Positions 22,801-33,807 of a DNA stretch of 64,000 nt are shown in pieces (within the stretch, counting starts at the first letter, position 1; every line of letters starts with the position of its first letter). Where the stretch lies: positions 7,347,156 through 7,411,155 of the forward strand of contig CM055106.1 in the NCBI GenBank assembly GCA_029204225.1, in the 5' to 3' direction. Source of the stretch: Diphasiastrum complanatum. Taxonomy: Eukaryota > Streptophyta > Lycopodiopsida > Lycopodiales > Lycopodiaceae. The notes under the pieces are model-generated. The model worked only from the letters and a program-made list of their open reading frames with translations. It had not been told where the DNA came from and searched no databases. The translations under genes and the position numbers were made by a program.

Positions 22801-24150
22801 TAAATCCACAATTGTGTACTGTGGACGCTGCAGGAGACGAGACATTCTGCCCGGTCCACAATTTTTTAGGCTTGGAAGCCTAGGGGGAAAAGATATTCTG
22901 CCCAATTTGAATCTTTTTGGGGTTAACAGGGGCCAAGCCTAAAAAATTTGGGGAGTCAGAACTGGGCAGAATGTTGTGTGGCTAGAGGCATCAATTGCAT
23001 AATGGGTTATACATGGTTTATTATTGCTAGTGGGCCCCGCCACAGTACAGTGTACAGTTAGAATAATAAGTGCGAGGGCACCCTTCCCCGAATGCACATT
23101 CTCTCTCTACCTTCTCACATGGCATTACGGTGTGGGAGGGCAGTACGTTGTGGAAGGCCCGAGGACCTCGGGCCTTCCTTGCAGGTCGGGGCCCTGCCCT
23201 CAGGCTCCCGCCCTCGGGCAAGGGCCCTCCCTGCAAGGAAGGCAGGGCCTTCCACCATAAGTAAAATCATTTTTTACATTTTTGTGAAGAAGACGCCGCA
23301 ACCTCCTCAGAAGGAATGCACGGAATTGTTTTTTTTTTTGCAAATTTTTTTACATCCACCTTCCCAGCACCGGAAGGTGCACGTAATTTTTTTTTACTTT
23401 TTACGTGAATTGGTTTTTTTCTTTTTCGCCTTGGTGGGAAACCTTTCCTCCCTGGACCATCAAAGATGGTTTTTATGCTGGGGAAAGCCCCAGGCCTCAG
23501 GAATCAGGACTCCCCAAATTTCAGCACCTGGGGCCTCGGGCTACCAGGCCCGGGTCCTGAAATCCAGAAAGCACTCGGCCCTCAGACTCAGCCCTCGGAC
23601 AAGGACTTTCGCCTATACAAAGCAGGCCACATATGCAGCCGAAAATTGACACAAAAGCAAAATCCATGAAACCCCAAATTCAAAGAATAAGAAGCGAATG
23701 CACAACATCACACAACGATCCAACAAATTATGAGTAGACTTTTCTGGATCACAGCATGCAATATTATACAAGAACAGAGTGCAAAGATCTAACATGGCTC
23801 ACCGCAGCCTTGGCGATGAGGAAGGCAGCTTCCATGCCCACCCACTGAATTTCACCCTCGCTTTTGATCAGCCGCTTCACTCTGGACAACGGAAACGCCA
23901 GCGACATGAGTGAGGATGACTTGGAGCCTCGCCGGGGAGAGGGCGTGTGGTAGGACACAGAGCCGGAGGGAAGAGCGTCTTCTTCATCCACTGAATCCAC
24001 TGCTTCTTGGTCGTGATACTCATTGTTGTTGTAGTCCTCATGGGCACCGTGTCTGCTGCCTCCATTGCTGCTGGCCATCCCCCGCTGCTGCTGCTGCTGC
24101 TGCATGTCCTGCACTGATTCTGAGTGCGATGAGGAGTCAGTGCTCTTCAT
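19881..24150 (-). CDS. NF-YC10-like: Histone-fold protein, NF-YC10/DPB3-1/CHRAC-like, four exons
   Basis: Exons on the minus strand: 24150-23803, 20536-20452, 20154-20113, 19945-19881, giving 540 bp and 179 residues. Donors are GTGAGC, GTGAGT and GTAAAT; acceptors end TTTGCAG, TTTGCAG and TGTCTAG, and phases 0, 1 and 1 join without a frame error, even recreating family residues at the joints (DLS, LAD). The N-terminus is Ser-rich with six glutamines (17-22) and an acidic patch. From about residue 86 comes the histone fold: FPLSRVKRLIKSEGEIQWV, AAFLIAKAA-ELFLEKF, a YGDLSSHV loop, RLEFLADFVPEK. Plant proteins of this type (Arabidopsis NF-YC10, also called DPB3-1) pair with NF-YB-like partners in the nucleus, in transcription or DNA polymerase epsilon/CHRAC complexes. 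ATG at 24150 is the first in frame. No stops or damage, so probably a working gene. Confidence 0.88.
22842..22974. repeat. Interrupted inverted repeat in intron 1
   Basis: ACATTCTGCCC (22842-22852) pairs with GGGCAGAATGT (22964-22974), and AATTTTTTAGGCTTGG (22860-22875) with CCAAGCCTAAAAAATT (22933-22948), forming a nested hairpin of 27 paired bases in two blocks. Confidence 0.85.
23152..23178. repeat. 27-bp near-perfect palindrome in intron 1
   Basis: GGAAGGCCCGAGG, one A, then its exact complement. A second arm (CCTTCCTTGCAGG near 23172 against CCTGCAAGGAAGG-type sequence near 23230) makes a larger overlapping hairpin. Confidence 0.9.
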
Positions 24151-24423
24151 GTTCGCCAAAACCGCGATCCAAATAGAAGCTGAAGCCGCGAGGGAGGAGT
24201 AAAAAGGAGGAGGAGCTTAAAGAAAAAGAAGGGTGGAGTAAAACGAAGAGAGAAAGAGGGAGGAGTGAAAAAGTTGAAAGAGCCCTAAAAAGCCCAAAAA
24301 GTAGAGCTCCCTAAGGCTTAAGGCATGGGTCCTTCCATGCTCACCCCTGACCCGCACACTCCATCACCTTACGTCGTCCTTCCACCTGAGATCCGTCTTT
24401 CCAAGGGCTAATTTCTGAAAAAA

Positions 24424-24501
24424 TTGCAAACCCTCTCACCCGTTGAGCAACGTGTGTTGTTGTATTAGGTCACTCTGAGGGGGTGGTGAGAGGGTTTGCA
24501 A
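24424..24501. repeat. 17-bp perfect inverted repeat upstream of the NF-YC10-like gene
   Basis: TTGCAAACCCTCTCACC (24424-24440) and its exact complement (24485-24501) enclose a 44-base loop. It lies 274 bp upstream of the ATG, so it may fall in the promoter. Confidence 0.9.
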
Positions 24502-24606
24502 TGAAAAGGTGCTCTTAGAGTCCCCATTCAATGGAGACGGACAAAGATGCCCACTTTTTATAGAATGGTCCTCCTCACTGAGATAGAAGGGGGGTTCTAA
24601 CCGCAA

Positions 24607-24942
24607 ATCTGAGGTATCGGATTTGATGATCACAGTTTTAGAATGCAACTATATCCTAATCGATTGTCCCAATGACTCGAGATATCTTGGAGCCCCATGT
24701 TCAAACTCCTGATTTTGACTTTGGGTCCATCTGTTGGACAATTCAATGGGGATGGCCCTTGGTAGCACTATGATATCTGAGGTATCGGATTTGATGATCA
24801 CAGTTTTAGAATGCAAGTATATCCTAATCGATTGTCCCAATGACTCGAGATATCTTGGAGCCCCATGTTCAAACTCTTGATTTTGACTTTGGGCCCATCC
24901 GTTGGACAATTCAATGGAGATGGCTCTTGGTAGCACTATGAT
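24607..24942. repeat. Tandem duplication of a 168-bp unit
   Basis: Copy 1 starts ATCTGAGGTATCGG at 24607 and copy 2 with the same words at 24775; the two differ at only a few positions through GGTAGCACTATGATAT. Confidence 0.92.
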
Positions 24943-24946
24943 ATCA

Positions 24947-27900
24947 TGAGCTGCTTATAGCACGGTGTGTTACGATATTTTTCGAGATAAAATTTCATGC
25001 ATGAGTACAATTCTGGTGAAAAGCAATCAAAAAATGATTTTTTCAGTTATGTAATGAGAAATAGGCAGTTTACGTAAAAAAAAGTCAATTTTTTCGTAAA
25101 TCATTGCATGTTCGAATGGACCTATACATAAATTTTTAAAAAGAGCCAAAATTGTTTTCAGCTCTTCAAATTTTGTCGGTTATTTTTTAAAACGACATTG
25201 GCTTGAAAGTGAATGGCCTTTTGAGATGTAATAAGTTGGTTTATGAGGTCACGGTCATCTTCACCTATAGTTGAAGATTTTGAGATCTATCAACTAGTTG
25301 AAGCAATTCTTAAGTCCTGGTTCGAATAAATAAAATCCTGTGTGGAAAACACATATTACTGACTTTTCATGGGTTTGGATATTTTCATATGTCATTTCTC
25401 CACTTATTGAAATTATGCAATTTCGGGGGGTGAAGTGACGGGATCAATTCTATCAGAGGATTCATTGGTTGCACAACTTTTGGAAGAAGCTAGATATGTA
25501 TGAGGATGTGAGTACCTGAAAGCATTTTCAGACAAATCCAAAGTAAGCTACAGAAATGGAACTATCTGGAAGTAATGGAAAAATTCTCTAAGGTTGCAAG
25601 GAGCAATCTAGAACTAGAGGAGGGTTGGAAGTTGGAACAAAAGTTACTAATCCCAGTTTTGTTCAAGATTGAAGTAAGTTTTGAATCTTGAATGTTATAT
25701 TGGTAGCTGGATTGGAAAACTCTAGTAGATATATTTTTGTCTCAAATATTTTTCAGATATGTTATTTACTCTTGAGAAATAGAAATTTCATTGTGCAAAT
25801 TGAGTTACAAGATTCTCAATTAGAGATGTGAGTAACATATGCAAAGAGGATCTACCAAATATTGATATATATTCATGCATTAGATCATAGTGAGATTATT
25901 CTCATATGCACATAATTAGACTTGTAAGAATCTACTATGTGCTCTTTGTTACTAGGTTTATATCATATACTTAAACCAATTGGTGAACATCTACGCATGT
26001 GAGCAAGTATTATTTGAAGCGATTACTTATAGGTTAATAAGTATTTTTGTGAAAGAATACTCCTTGACTCAAAGATGATTTAGAAGAAGATCTAAGTTTT
26101 GGTGATATACTAGTATAACCGACATTGGCACCTAGACATTTGATATTTCGAAATCATTGATGATTAATAGTAGCTAGGTTACTCTTGTCTAGAGTTAATT
26201 GGATAAATGAGCATTGTGAAGAGAATTTAACAAGACCAGTTACTGTTCATTTTGGTATATAGTACTTATAAGACGCATAATTTGTAAGCCATCAAGATCC
26301 ATCAATAACGATTATGTGCATAGAATATAGAAAATTCTTGGTATAGAGCATTTCTCAGTTGATAAATTGACTCAGTTTGTTATTGTTTTCCCAAAGAGCT
26401 CAATTCGATAAAAAATCCTAATGATTCCAAGAATGACAACTAAATTCATATGGAATTCAACGAAATTTAGTATACCAAGATTCAATTCTAGATAAGAATT
26501 TGAAGTTTTTTGTAGTTGAAGACAATTATTGGTATGATTTTGATATGCCTTATCTCTTTGAATAATGTAGAATTTGGATAACTCGCACTTCTATTAAAAA
26601 TTTGGTTTGAAAAATATTCTTATAATCCAGTATTTTTCCTAGAATTTTTTTTGAATGATTCTTAAATTTTCAAGTTGGATATTGAACATATACTCCAGTG
26701 TCTTTTAATAATTGAGTGTGGTTATGGAATCCAGTGAATTATGTTTGATGAATCATAAGATTCTAAATATTTATGGTTGACGGATCATTAATATGTACTT
26801 AGTTATTATCAGAGAATTATAAGAAAATGTGATGATTCTTTAGAATGATGAGTAATTCTTGATCTCTTTGAATGAGTCAATGCTTTAGATTAGTGACTTG
26901 AAAAATCTAATTCTCTTTATTCCAGTAATTTTATTGAGAATGTATATGTCTCACATGCTTTCTCATAAAGTAGATTATTTTACTTGTGGAGACTTTGCTT
27001 ACTTTAGTGGATGATAATCTACTACAAATTGTAGTCTGTAAGTGCTTGTGTACAATTTTTAGTCTAGATCTCCAATTGTTAAAGAGACAGACAAATCTAT
27101 TAAGAGTAAATAGTTGCTATTTTCTAGCATGAGATGCTAGAAACAGGGAAATTTACTCAAGAGAGTATTTGGAGTACTCAAAACTAAGTTAAAATCATTT
27201 GGAACTTGATAGATCTCTTAGAGATTCTAGCAGGTTGAACTATTATGCCTAAGAATTTTAAGTATTCTAAGGGTATTTTTACCAAGAAGCATTTATGAAT
27301 TATCTATGAGAAATTGTGGATAGTTTTGGACTATAATTGTTTCTTTCTTTAACTTTGTAGCTTTGATCCACCCAGTGTTAGGTGATGATTCTCCCAATGT
27401 TTCATGACAGTTGAATATACATGAAAGTGATGTTATTGTTTTGGAGAGAATCAAACCCAATTTGAAAATTTATCACAGTGTGTATTTTCAAACTTGAGAT
27501 TTGTAATCTAGAGCAAAAATAATGTTAGGAAAATTTCGGACTGGTCTCACCGGAAAGCCCTAAAAGGGGAAGGGCCCACACTGCCCTTACGTGAGTGATT
27601 GAGGGATACCGCTTCCAATCCCAAGGGCCGTCTCAACCACCCCGTGCTCCCCAGCCGATGAGGGTTTTCCAAGCTCTCAGAGATACGGTTGCAAGGAGGG
27701 TTGCTAGTGACTTTGATCTTATTGATCTTGTGGTCTAATCTCTTCGTCCTCTAGATCGTCCATCCTTCTAGGTGGAAATCCATAGAGGGATCATCGGTAC
27801 TATCTTCATCCCTATCTTCTTCTCTAGATTTCGTTCTAGTCGCCTATTGGTAATGTCGGCTGATCCGGGTGATTGTACTGGCAGTTCAAAGGGTAGGAGG

Positions 27901-28236
27901 GGTTGGGTGACTCTTGTATAGTCCGTGGAAGTGGCATAAGTTAGGTACCAGAATCTGTCGATTAGGAACTCATATGCATCGAAATAGCTATACCCCCCCC
28001 ACAATGTTGTATTCTAAATAAGGTATCTCCAGGATGTAGGCGAGGATAGAGTGTCGGGGTGTAGAAATAATAGTGCGGGGCTCCTTCTCAGATCAGTTGG
28101 CAGACATCCCCTAACATAGGTTGGAATTGACTCTCATCCATCGTGTCCAAGGGTCTAGCTCATCATGAGGAAAACCTGTTCAAAGCACTCCCTCCTCTAG
28201 GTTTCTAATTGAGTCTACTGTCGTCAATGTTAGGAC
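24947..28236. other. Long AT-rich stretch, no gene recognised
   Basis: The first 2.5 kb is AT-rich with no sustained open frame on either strand; it may be a very old retroelement. At 27540-28040 composition becomes more GC-rich, with a 78-codon minus-strand frame (27768-28004) that I do not recognise. Confidence 0.35.
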
Positions 28237-28860
28237 CATGCCTCTAAAGCCGTCAACAACAAAACTCCTTATGAAATATGGCATGGACACAAGCCTAGTG
28301 TCAGCCATTTAAAAATCTTTGGTTGTGTATGTTTTGTTCACATTCTTAAACAGCTTAGGAAGAAGCTGGATCATAATAAATGTATTTTCATTGGCTATCC
28401 CAATGAACATAAAGCTTACAAAGTTTATGATCCATCCACCAATGTAGCATTTGTCTCTAGGGATGTAATCTTCCAAGAACATACATACTATGATTCTAAA
28501 CAACCATCGATAAACGATGCTATGTCATTTCATCCTATTTTACGTAGCATGGAATCTTCCAATGATAATGCTTCTTCTACAGAACTTGCAGCTACAGCTA
28601 CAGAAGTCGAGCAGCCGACAATACCTGTCACCAGACTAGACCAAGCTAGCTTGAGTAGATCTGGAGAAATTTAAGAAAAAGCACCATCGCATCCTAGTCA
28701 ATCCTCACGGACTCAGACAGTTCCTAAGAGATATACACCTCAATCATTCTGGACTTCATCAGAAGAACCAAGGACCCTAGTCGAAGCAATTAACTCCAAG
28801 GATGTTGTGAAGTGGCAAGAAGCTATGGAAAGCGAGTACAACTCACATTTGTTCAAAGTC
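28237..28860 (+). pseudogene. Copia-5 integrase C-terminus to RT start
   Basis: Continuous plus-strand frame: ASKAVNNKTPYEIWHGHKPS, LKIFGCVCFVHI, KCIFIGYPNEHKAYKVYDPS, VAFVSRDVIFQE, then a Ser/Thr-rich linker with one TAA near 28672, and LVEAINSKDVVKWQEAMESE, the first motif of copia RT. The frame then ends in repeats, so the rest of pol is deleted. Confidence 0.8.
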
Positions 28861-29399
28861 CTCGACTTCTTCAATCAAGTCTTCGAAATCTCCGACTTCC
28901 TCGACTTCTTGGACAATCATGTCACTCCACATCACAGTCTCCAAAGTCTCCAACTTCTTCAGCTAATTTCATCAACCGAAGTTTTCGAAGTCTCTGAAGT
29001 CTCTGACTTCTTCGACAACTTCATTCATCAACCGAAGTGTCCGACGAGAAACGTCAATGTGCGATGTTCTCGTCCACGTCAATGATCCCCAATCGCTTGG
29101 CCATGTATTTAATGTACATATGTGATTTTGTCATTGTAGTTCAACTACTCCCTGAGTACAACAAAGTACTTAATTAGATTGCAAACATTTATTGTAATTA
29201 GATCTGGTGTATAAATACACCTTCATAGCACACTCTATGTGATGCTCTGTGCATGAGACGAATGATTTTGAGTCTCCAAGTTACGCTGCCATATTGGTTG
29301 TAACTCATTGTTGTGCTTCAGTGTAATATAGTAGCAATACGCTTTTCTATCTGTGTATAATGTAGATGAATGCTTATTGTCATTTGAATGCACTTCGCT
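28861..29399 (+). repeat. Probable Copia-5 LTR remnant
   Basis: Begins with degenerate repeats of the word GACTTCTTCGA/CGAAGTCTC (28861-29040), followed by a promoter-like stretch with TATAAATACACC at about 29210. The layout resembles a copia LTR, but no second copy is available, so the limits are uncertain. Confidence 0.45.
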
Positions 29400-29484
29400 T
29401 CTGTTTGACGGTCATGGGTGAGAGGTATTCTGTGTCTTCGGCTTGGCTCGGCATTTGGGGATTCTCTGGAATCTGCTAACATTA
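29400..29484 (-). repeat. Start of the Tat-A 3' LTR (85 bp left)
   Basis: Aligns with the first bases of the Tat-B LTR (TGGGGATTC, then CAGCCAACATCA against CTGCTAACATTA) and follows a polypurine stretch AATAGGGGTGGA on the minus strand. The terminal CA on the plus strand is mutated to TA. The rest was replaced by the Copia-5 remnant. Confidence 0.65.
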
Positions 29485-29489
29485 TCCAC

Positions 29490-32400
29490 CCCTATTCTGT
29501 TGTAGGACCCACTGCAACACCGATGATGTCTTTCCGATTGGCACTTGAAAAAGTGTGGATCTTCGTTTGCTTTCGTAAAACCAGGTGCTTATCATCCGCA
29601 AAACTTATTTTTTTCAAATTGGAAGTCTCTCAATTAGTCGCTACATTTCAGCCTTCCTGAGAACTTCTTGCGATTCCTACTCGCCTCGTCGTCGTGTTGT
29701 TTGCTTTCTCTCGCTCATCTTTCGTCCCAAGGCTTCAAAAACTTGGAAGCGGAGCTTACTTCCGAAATTGAGAGGCCCCAGGTATTCTCTTATCTTCTCC
29801 ACAAAGCCCATTTCTTGCCAGTCCTCCACCGTGGTCACATAATGCGATGACATGAAGGCCGCTCTGTAGTATAGCATGGCCATCATCTCATGGTCTTCTT
29901 CCGACTTGAGGGCTACATTCGGGTTGATCTTAATGGGATCCAAGCCTCGATCCCAGAAACAATTTTGCTACATCAGAAAGGCCATAGATTTGCAATATTC
30001 AGCACTTTTTTGCACACAAAGATCGGTACTTGTTTTGTACTTGTGCCCGAAGTCAAGTAGCTGCAGCCTCAAATCATCGGGGGAGGTTCTCTCTGAAATT
30101 TTTGAAATGACTGGCCAGTTTACCACCTCCACTCATGGCTTTTCTACAGGCCATGGATTTCTGCGTTTGAGTGGCATGTTTAAGAGATCCACTCGTTTCC
30201 ATGCTGGTGCCCTCAGATACTCCTAGAGTTGCCTGCTATCTTTCAGGACTTTATTCCGCCACTCTGGTTGCGGTTGTAGCGCTGCGATGATCTCAACCCT
30301 GGTGGAGTATTGGCTTTGATCTACGTCCTCTTTGTCTCCCCTCATGTTGTGAGGGTATTTCCTCTCAAACTTTTCTGACTCTCTTGTGTCAGCGCCCAAT
30401 TTGACTCTGGCCCTGGTAGGGGAAGTTGTCCTACGCGGTTGGGATGGCCTCGTCAGATAATCATCTAGGGCTTTGGTGCCCGTATCTTTTTCTTTGGCTT
30501 TCTCGCCTGTCGACGGCTCAGTTGCGACCGTGTCTTGCTTGGGTGAGAATCTTCTTGTCTCTGGTTAATCTGCCAGGAAGTCATCATCACCCCCCATGTC
30601 GGTGTTAGTTTTTGGAAGGTCTGGAATGGAATGATCTGGAGAGAGGGGAGCGGGGGTGATAGGTTTAGGAGGAGGTGGGATCAACAAGTTATACGCCGCA
30701 TGGGGGGAGTGGAGTTGTTGGAGGAACTCGTCCCGTCGGACTTTGTATGTGTCAGCTGGACCTTTTAATGGGCCCATTATTTCGCTAGGAGGCGATGGAG
30801 AGAGGGAAGATGAAAGAATCGGGTAAGTTGGAATAAATGTTTTGGAAAAATTAAATTCAGAGTAGGAGGAGGGGTTAAAGGTGGAGGGGGCCAGGGAAAA
30901 GTTCTGGAAACAGTATCGGCTCTCTGGCCACTCGATCCCGAGCTACCTTCTGAAGGTTGGGTTTGCTTGTCCTGATTTCATGCTCCATCATTCATCGTCC
31001 CATGGCTTCGTTGATTGAGCGCTTGCTTGGGCCTTGAACGTCGTGTCCTATAATTGGTTCACCTTGTCCAAGACTTACTGTAGGGTCTTCGTGGTATCTT
31101 CCAGCTACTTCTGGGACTCCAGGATGGTCTTCTCTTGCTTGGCCACAATGTTTTCAAAAATTTTCAACTTTTCGGCCTCTCGTTCTTAGATTAGCCTTAC
31201 ATACTTTTCCATCCGGATGGCTGAGGCCTGTGGGGCCTGGAATTGAATATCCTCGGGCTTGACTAGAGGAGCATCGACTGTCATTGCACCCGATGATCCG
31301 TCACGTACTTGGTCGATTTGGACCATCTGGTGCTTCGGTTGCTGCTGGACCTCTTCCAAAGCGGTCTTCTGCCCGACCATCACGGATCTGGTTTCTACTG
31401 TCTCTTTTTCTTTCTCTTTGACCAGCCTCTGATATTGCACAATTTCTTGGTCTTGATGCTGGACCCTGCACTCGAGCATTTGATATTGGCTAACCAACCA
31501 ATGCATATGGTAGCTCATTTCGGATAGGCCAATCATTGAGCGTTTGGCTGCTTCGGTGAGCTTCTTAGGGTTGGTGAGGGTTGGGTACTGATTGGGGTGT
31601 GGGATGGTGAGGCTAAACAAAAAATAAACGTTGGGTTAGAGCTGAAGATGGAGGTAGAGGTGGAGGTGGAGGGAGTGGAGGAATGATGTTAATAACTGTT
31701 GTGGTGGTGGTGGTTAGTGGAGGGGTCAGACTTCTTTTTGGCTGTTTCTCCTTCTCTAAATCGTCGTCGCTTATTTCCATCAGGTCCGCAACATCAAAAT
31801 ATTGCGATGTGTCCAATGTGTGGACTTGCTAGGCATGTGGTTGTTGGTCTTGTGGTTGTTGAGCCGCTTCCATGACCTGGGGACTGGATATCCCCACTCC
31901 TCCCCCCCCCAAAAAGCCTTGTGCCGATGGTGATGTTGGTGGCGTTGGCATGATAATCAGTGTGGGTGGGGTGGTGACTTTATTTGGCTGACCGGTGACT
32001 TGAGATACTGTTGTGTCAAGTGCTGGTGTAAAGGTAGTTGCTCCATCACCCCCATCGATGACATGTGAGGGCGACAAGTGTTGTTGTGAGGCTGTGGATG
32101 AGCTTCCATCATCTGAGGTGGAATCATCTGAAACTGATCCCACTGGTGATGTGCTTCCAGTTTGAAGCTTCTTTTGCATCCTTTGTTGCCTTGTGTCTGG
32201 CAACTGGGCCTTGGAGGTATTGGCCTCTTGAGCTCCGGAGGTTGCAGCTGCTTGTGGGTCCGGTTGTGGGCTTCTTTGCTTCTGTACCAGAGGGAGAATA
32301 TTGGTGTTTACACGTTTAGGCTGGGATCCCGATGGTGAAGTGGCCCTTGATCGTGCATGCTTGGACTTTTTTGACTCAATGGGAATTTCCCATGCCTTGT

Positions 32401-32827
32401 CCGCATGCTGCAAGTGTTGTTGAAGCTTTTGTCCGTTCTGGACTTGGTGGAGGGTGATATCTATCAAGAGATATCCGAGTATTGTTATCAGCTGCTTGTT
32501 CTTAAGGCAGTCATGTAGGCAGTTCGAAGCAAATTGTGCCCAATCATAGAAATTCTGGGCATGCAGTCGTGAATCCGCCATCATGTGAAACAGGGACATG
32601 GGTACTCTCAACACTTTTGTCCATGGTTTTTGTGTGCATCTGGTGAGATAGGCACATGCTGCTTGGAGCTGCTGGTCATTGATGGCTTCCACTCTGTACC
32701 CATCTTTATTCTTCCACTTTGTCACAGAGGGATCGATATACTTGAAGTATGCCATTTGCTCTATCTTTTGGAGTGTCCATGAGATAGCATTTGGTCCTCA
32801 CGAGAACCCATAGGGATTGGTCGACAT
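29490..32827 (-). pseudogene. Tat-A ORF3, sense ORF downstream of pol, unknown function
   Basis: Starts MSTNP at 32827. Compared with Tat-C (62596) about 100 codons are deleted right after MSTNP and a CGA has become TGA. Then follow YFKYIDPSVTKWKNKDGYRV, PMSLFHMMADSRLHAQNFYD, a basic stretch SKKSKHARSRATSPSG, a Ser/Thr/Gln-rich region, a Gly run encoded by T5G9, an acidic block DLMEISDDDLEKEKQPKR (after a CAG-to-TAG stop at 31829), a Pro-rich stretch, a coiled-coil-like segment with CRVQHQDQEIVQYQR (31200-31600), and a C-terminal part near 29680-30230 with DPIKINPNVALKSEEDHEMM. At least four breaks. No resemblance to gag or envelope that I can see. Confidence 0.65.
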
Positions 32828-32888
32828 GGTGAAGAAATGGAAGAAATAAGGTTATGAAAAAACTGAGTCAGTTGAGAGTTCAGACAAT

Positions 32889-33111
32889 GTTAAGGGCGTC
32901 GGTTGAGATTTGGTGGATTGGCGTCGGTTGAGATTTGGTAGACTGGCGTCGGTTGAGATTTGAAGGACGGTGTCAGTCGAGATTTGAAGGACGGTGTCAG
33001 TTGAGATTTGAAGGACGGTGTCAGTCGAGATAGATGGACGGGCTCTGGTCGAGACTGAAAGAGTGGCTCCGGTCGAGACTGAAGGAGTGGCTTCGGTCGA
33101 GACTGAAGTAA
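32889..33111 (-). repeat. Minisatellite block 1 of Tat-A
   Basis: About seven to eight units of roughly 30 bp; on the minus strand the core reads CTCAACCGAC or CTCGACTGAC. Located just upstream of the ORF3 start. Confidence 0.88.
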
Positions 33112-33807
33112 AAATGGGGGTGTAGAAGGGTTTGGAATATGTGTGGGGAGGGATGTATGATGCAGTATGAAACATGGTTGTAAAAGATGGAGGTTTGGAA
33201 AGGAAGGTGTGTGGAAGTGGGTTGTGTTGGACAGAACAGTGTGGAATGTGGGTGGCAAACGAAATATGATGTAAAAAGGGTGGGAACAAAATGAGGTGGA
33301 GTTAATAAGGTTGGAAAGTGGAATATCAGAAAATAGAAGATGTGTGGGTGTTTGTCAAGGATGGTGATTTTGTAAGGTGGATATGTGTGAGAGAAGAACT
33401 GGGAGGAAAGTACACGGTTTGTGATGTTGATTGTGATGATGTTCAATAGTGTAACGGGAGCGTGATGAGTGCTTGCATGACACTACTCCTCAGCATGTGA
33501 AAACTTGTAAGATGATGTATTCTGCTGGCGATGTTAGGTTGTAAGGTTTTGGTGATGGAGCTCTCAATGGAATGGTAATGATGGTGGTTGATAGTCTGTA
33601 GAGATGGTGTGAAGACAATAACATAAACATTGAACAGTCAAGCGCCAGGATCGGTCATGGTAGCAAGGAAATCACTAGCAGATCGTCGCCAGAAAATGCT
33701 AGTTGCACTTCGCTGAGGTGCGAATGGCGACGAGGTGAGGGCATTTATGGTCGCCGTCTTCCGGTTTCGAGCGAGATGGGATGTGCGATTCGTGAGATTT
33801 TAATTTG

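Larger units (their letters stand above)
20537..23802 (-). other. Intron 1 of the NF-YC10-like gene (3.27 kb)
   Basis: Far longer than introns 2 (20155-20451, 297 bp) and 3 (19946-20112, 167 bp). Between about 21540 and 23270 it contains sequence unlike its surroundings: GC-rich, with the word ATTCTGCC or its complement recurring many times, partial duplications (GTGAGCAT...TTTGCTCTAT at about 22510 and 22590) and strong inverted repeats. A decayed DNA transposon in the intron would explain this, but I could not find terminal repeats. Confidence 0.6.

Noticed and set aside
23024-23669. Several overlapping plus-strand frames up to 185 codons
   Set aside because: They lie in intron 1 in GC-rich fold-back sequence and resemble no protein; the opposite strand carries the NF-YC10-like gene.
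31829-32755. Tat ORF3 as a gag or envelope protein
   Set aside because: No zinc knuckle, capsid pattern, signal peptide or membrane segment is visible, and the copy already has a gag zinc knuckle elsewhere.
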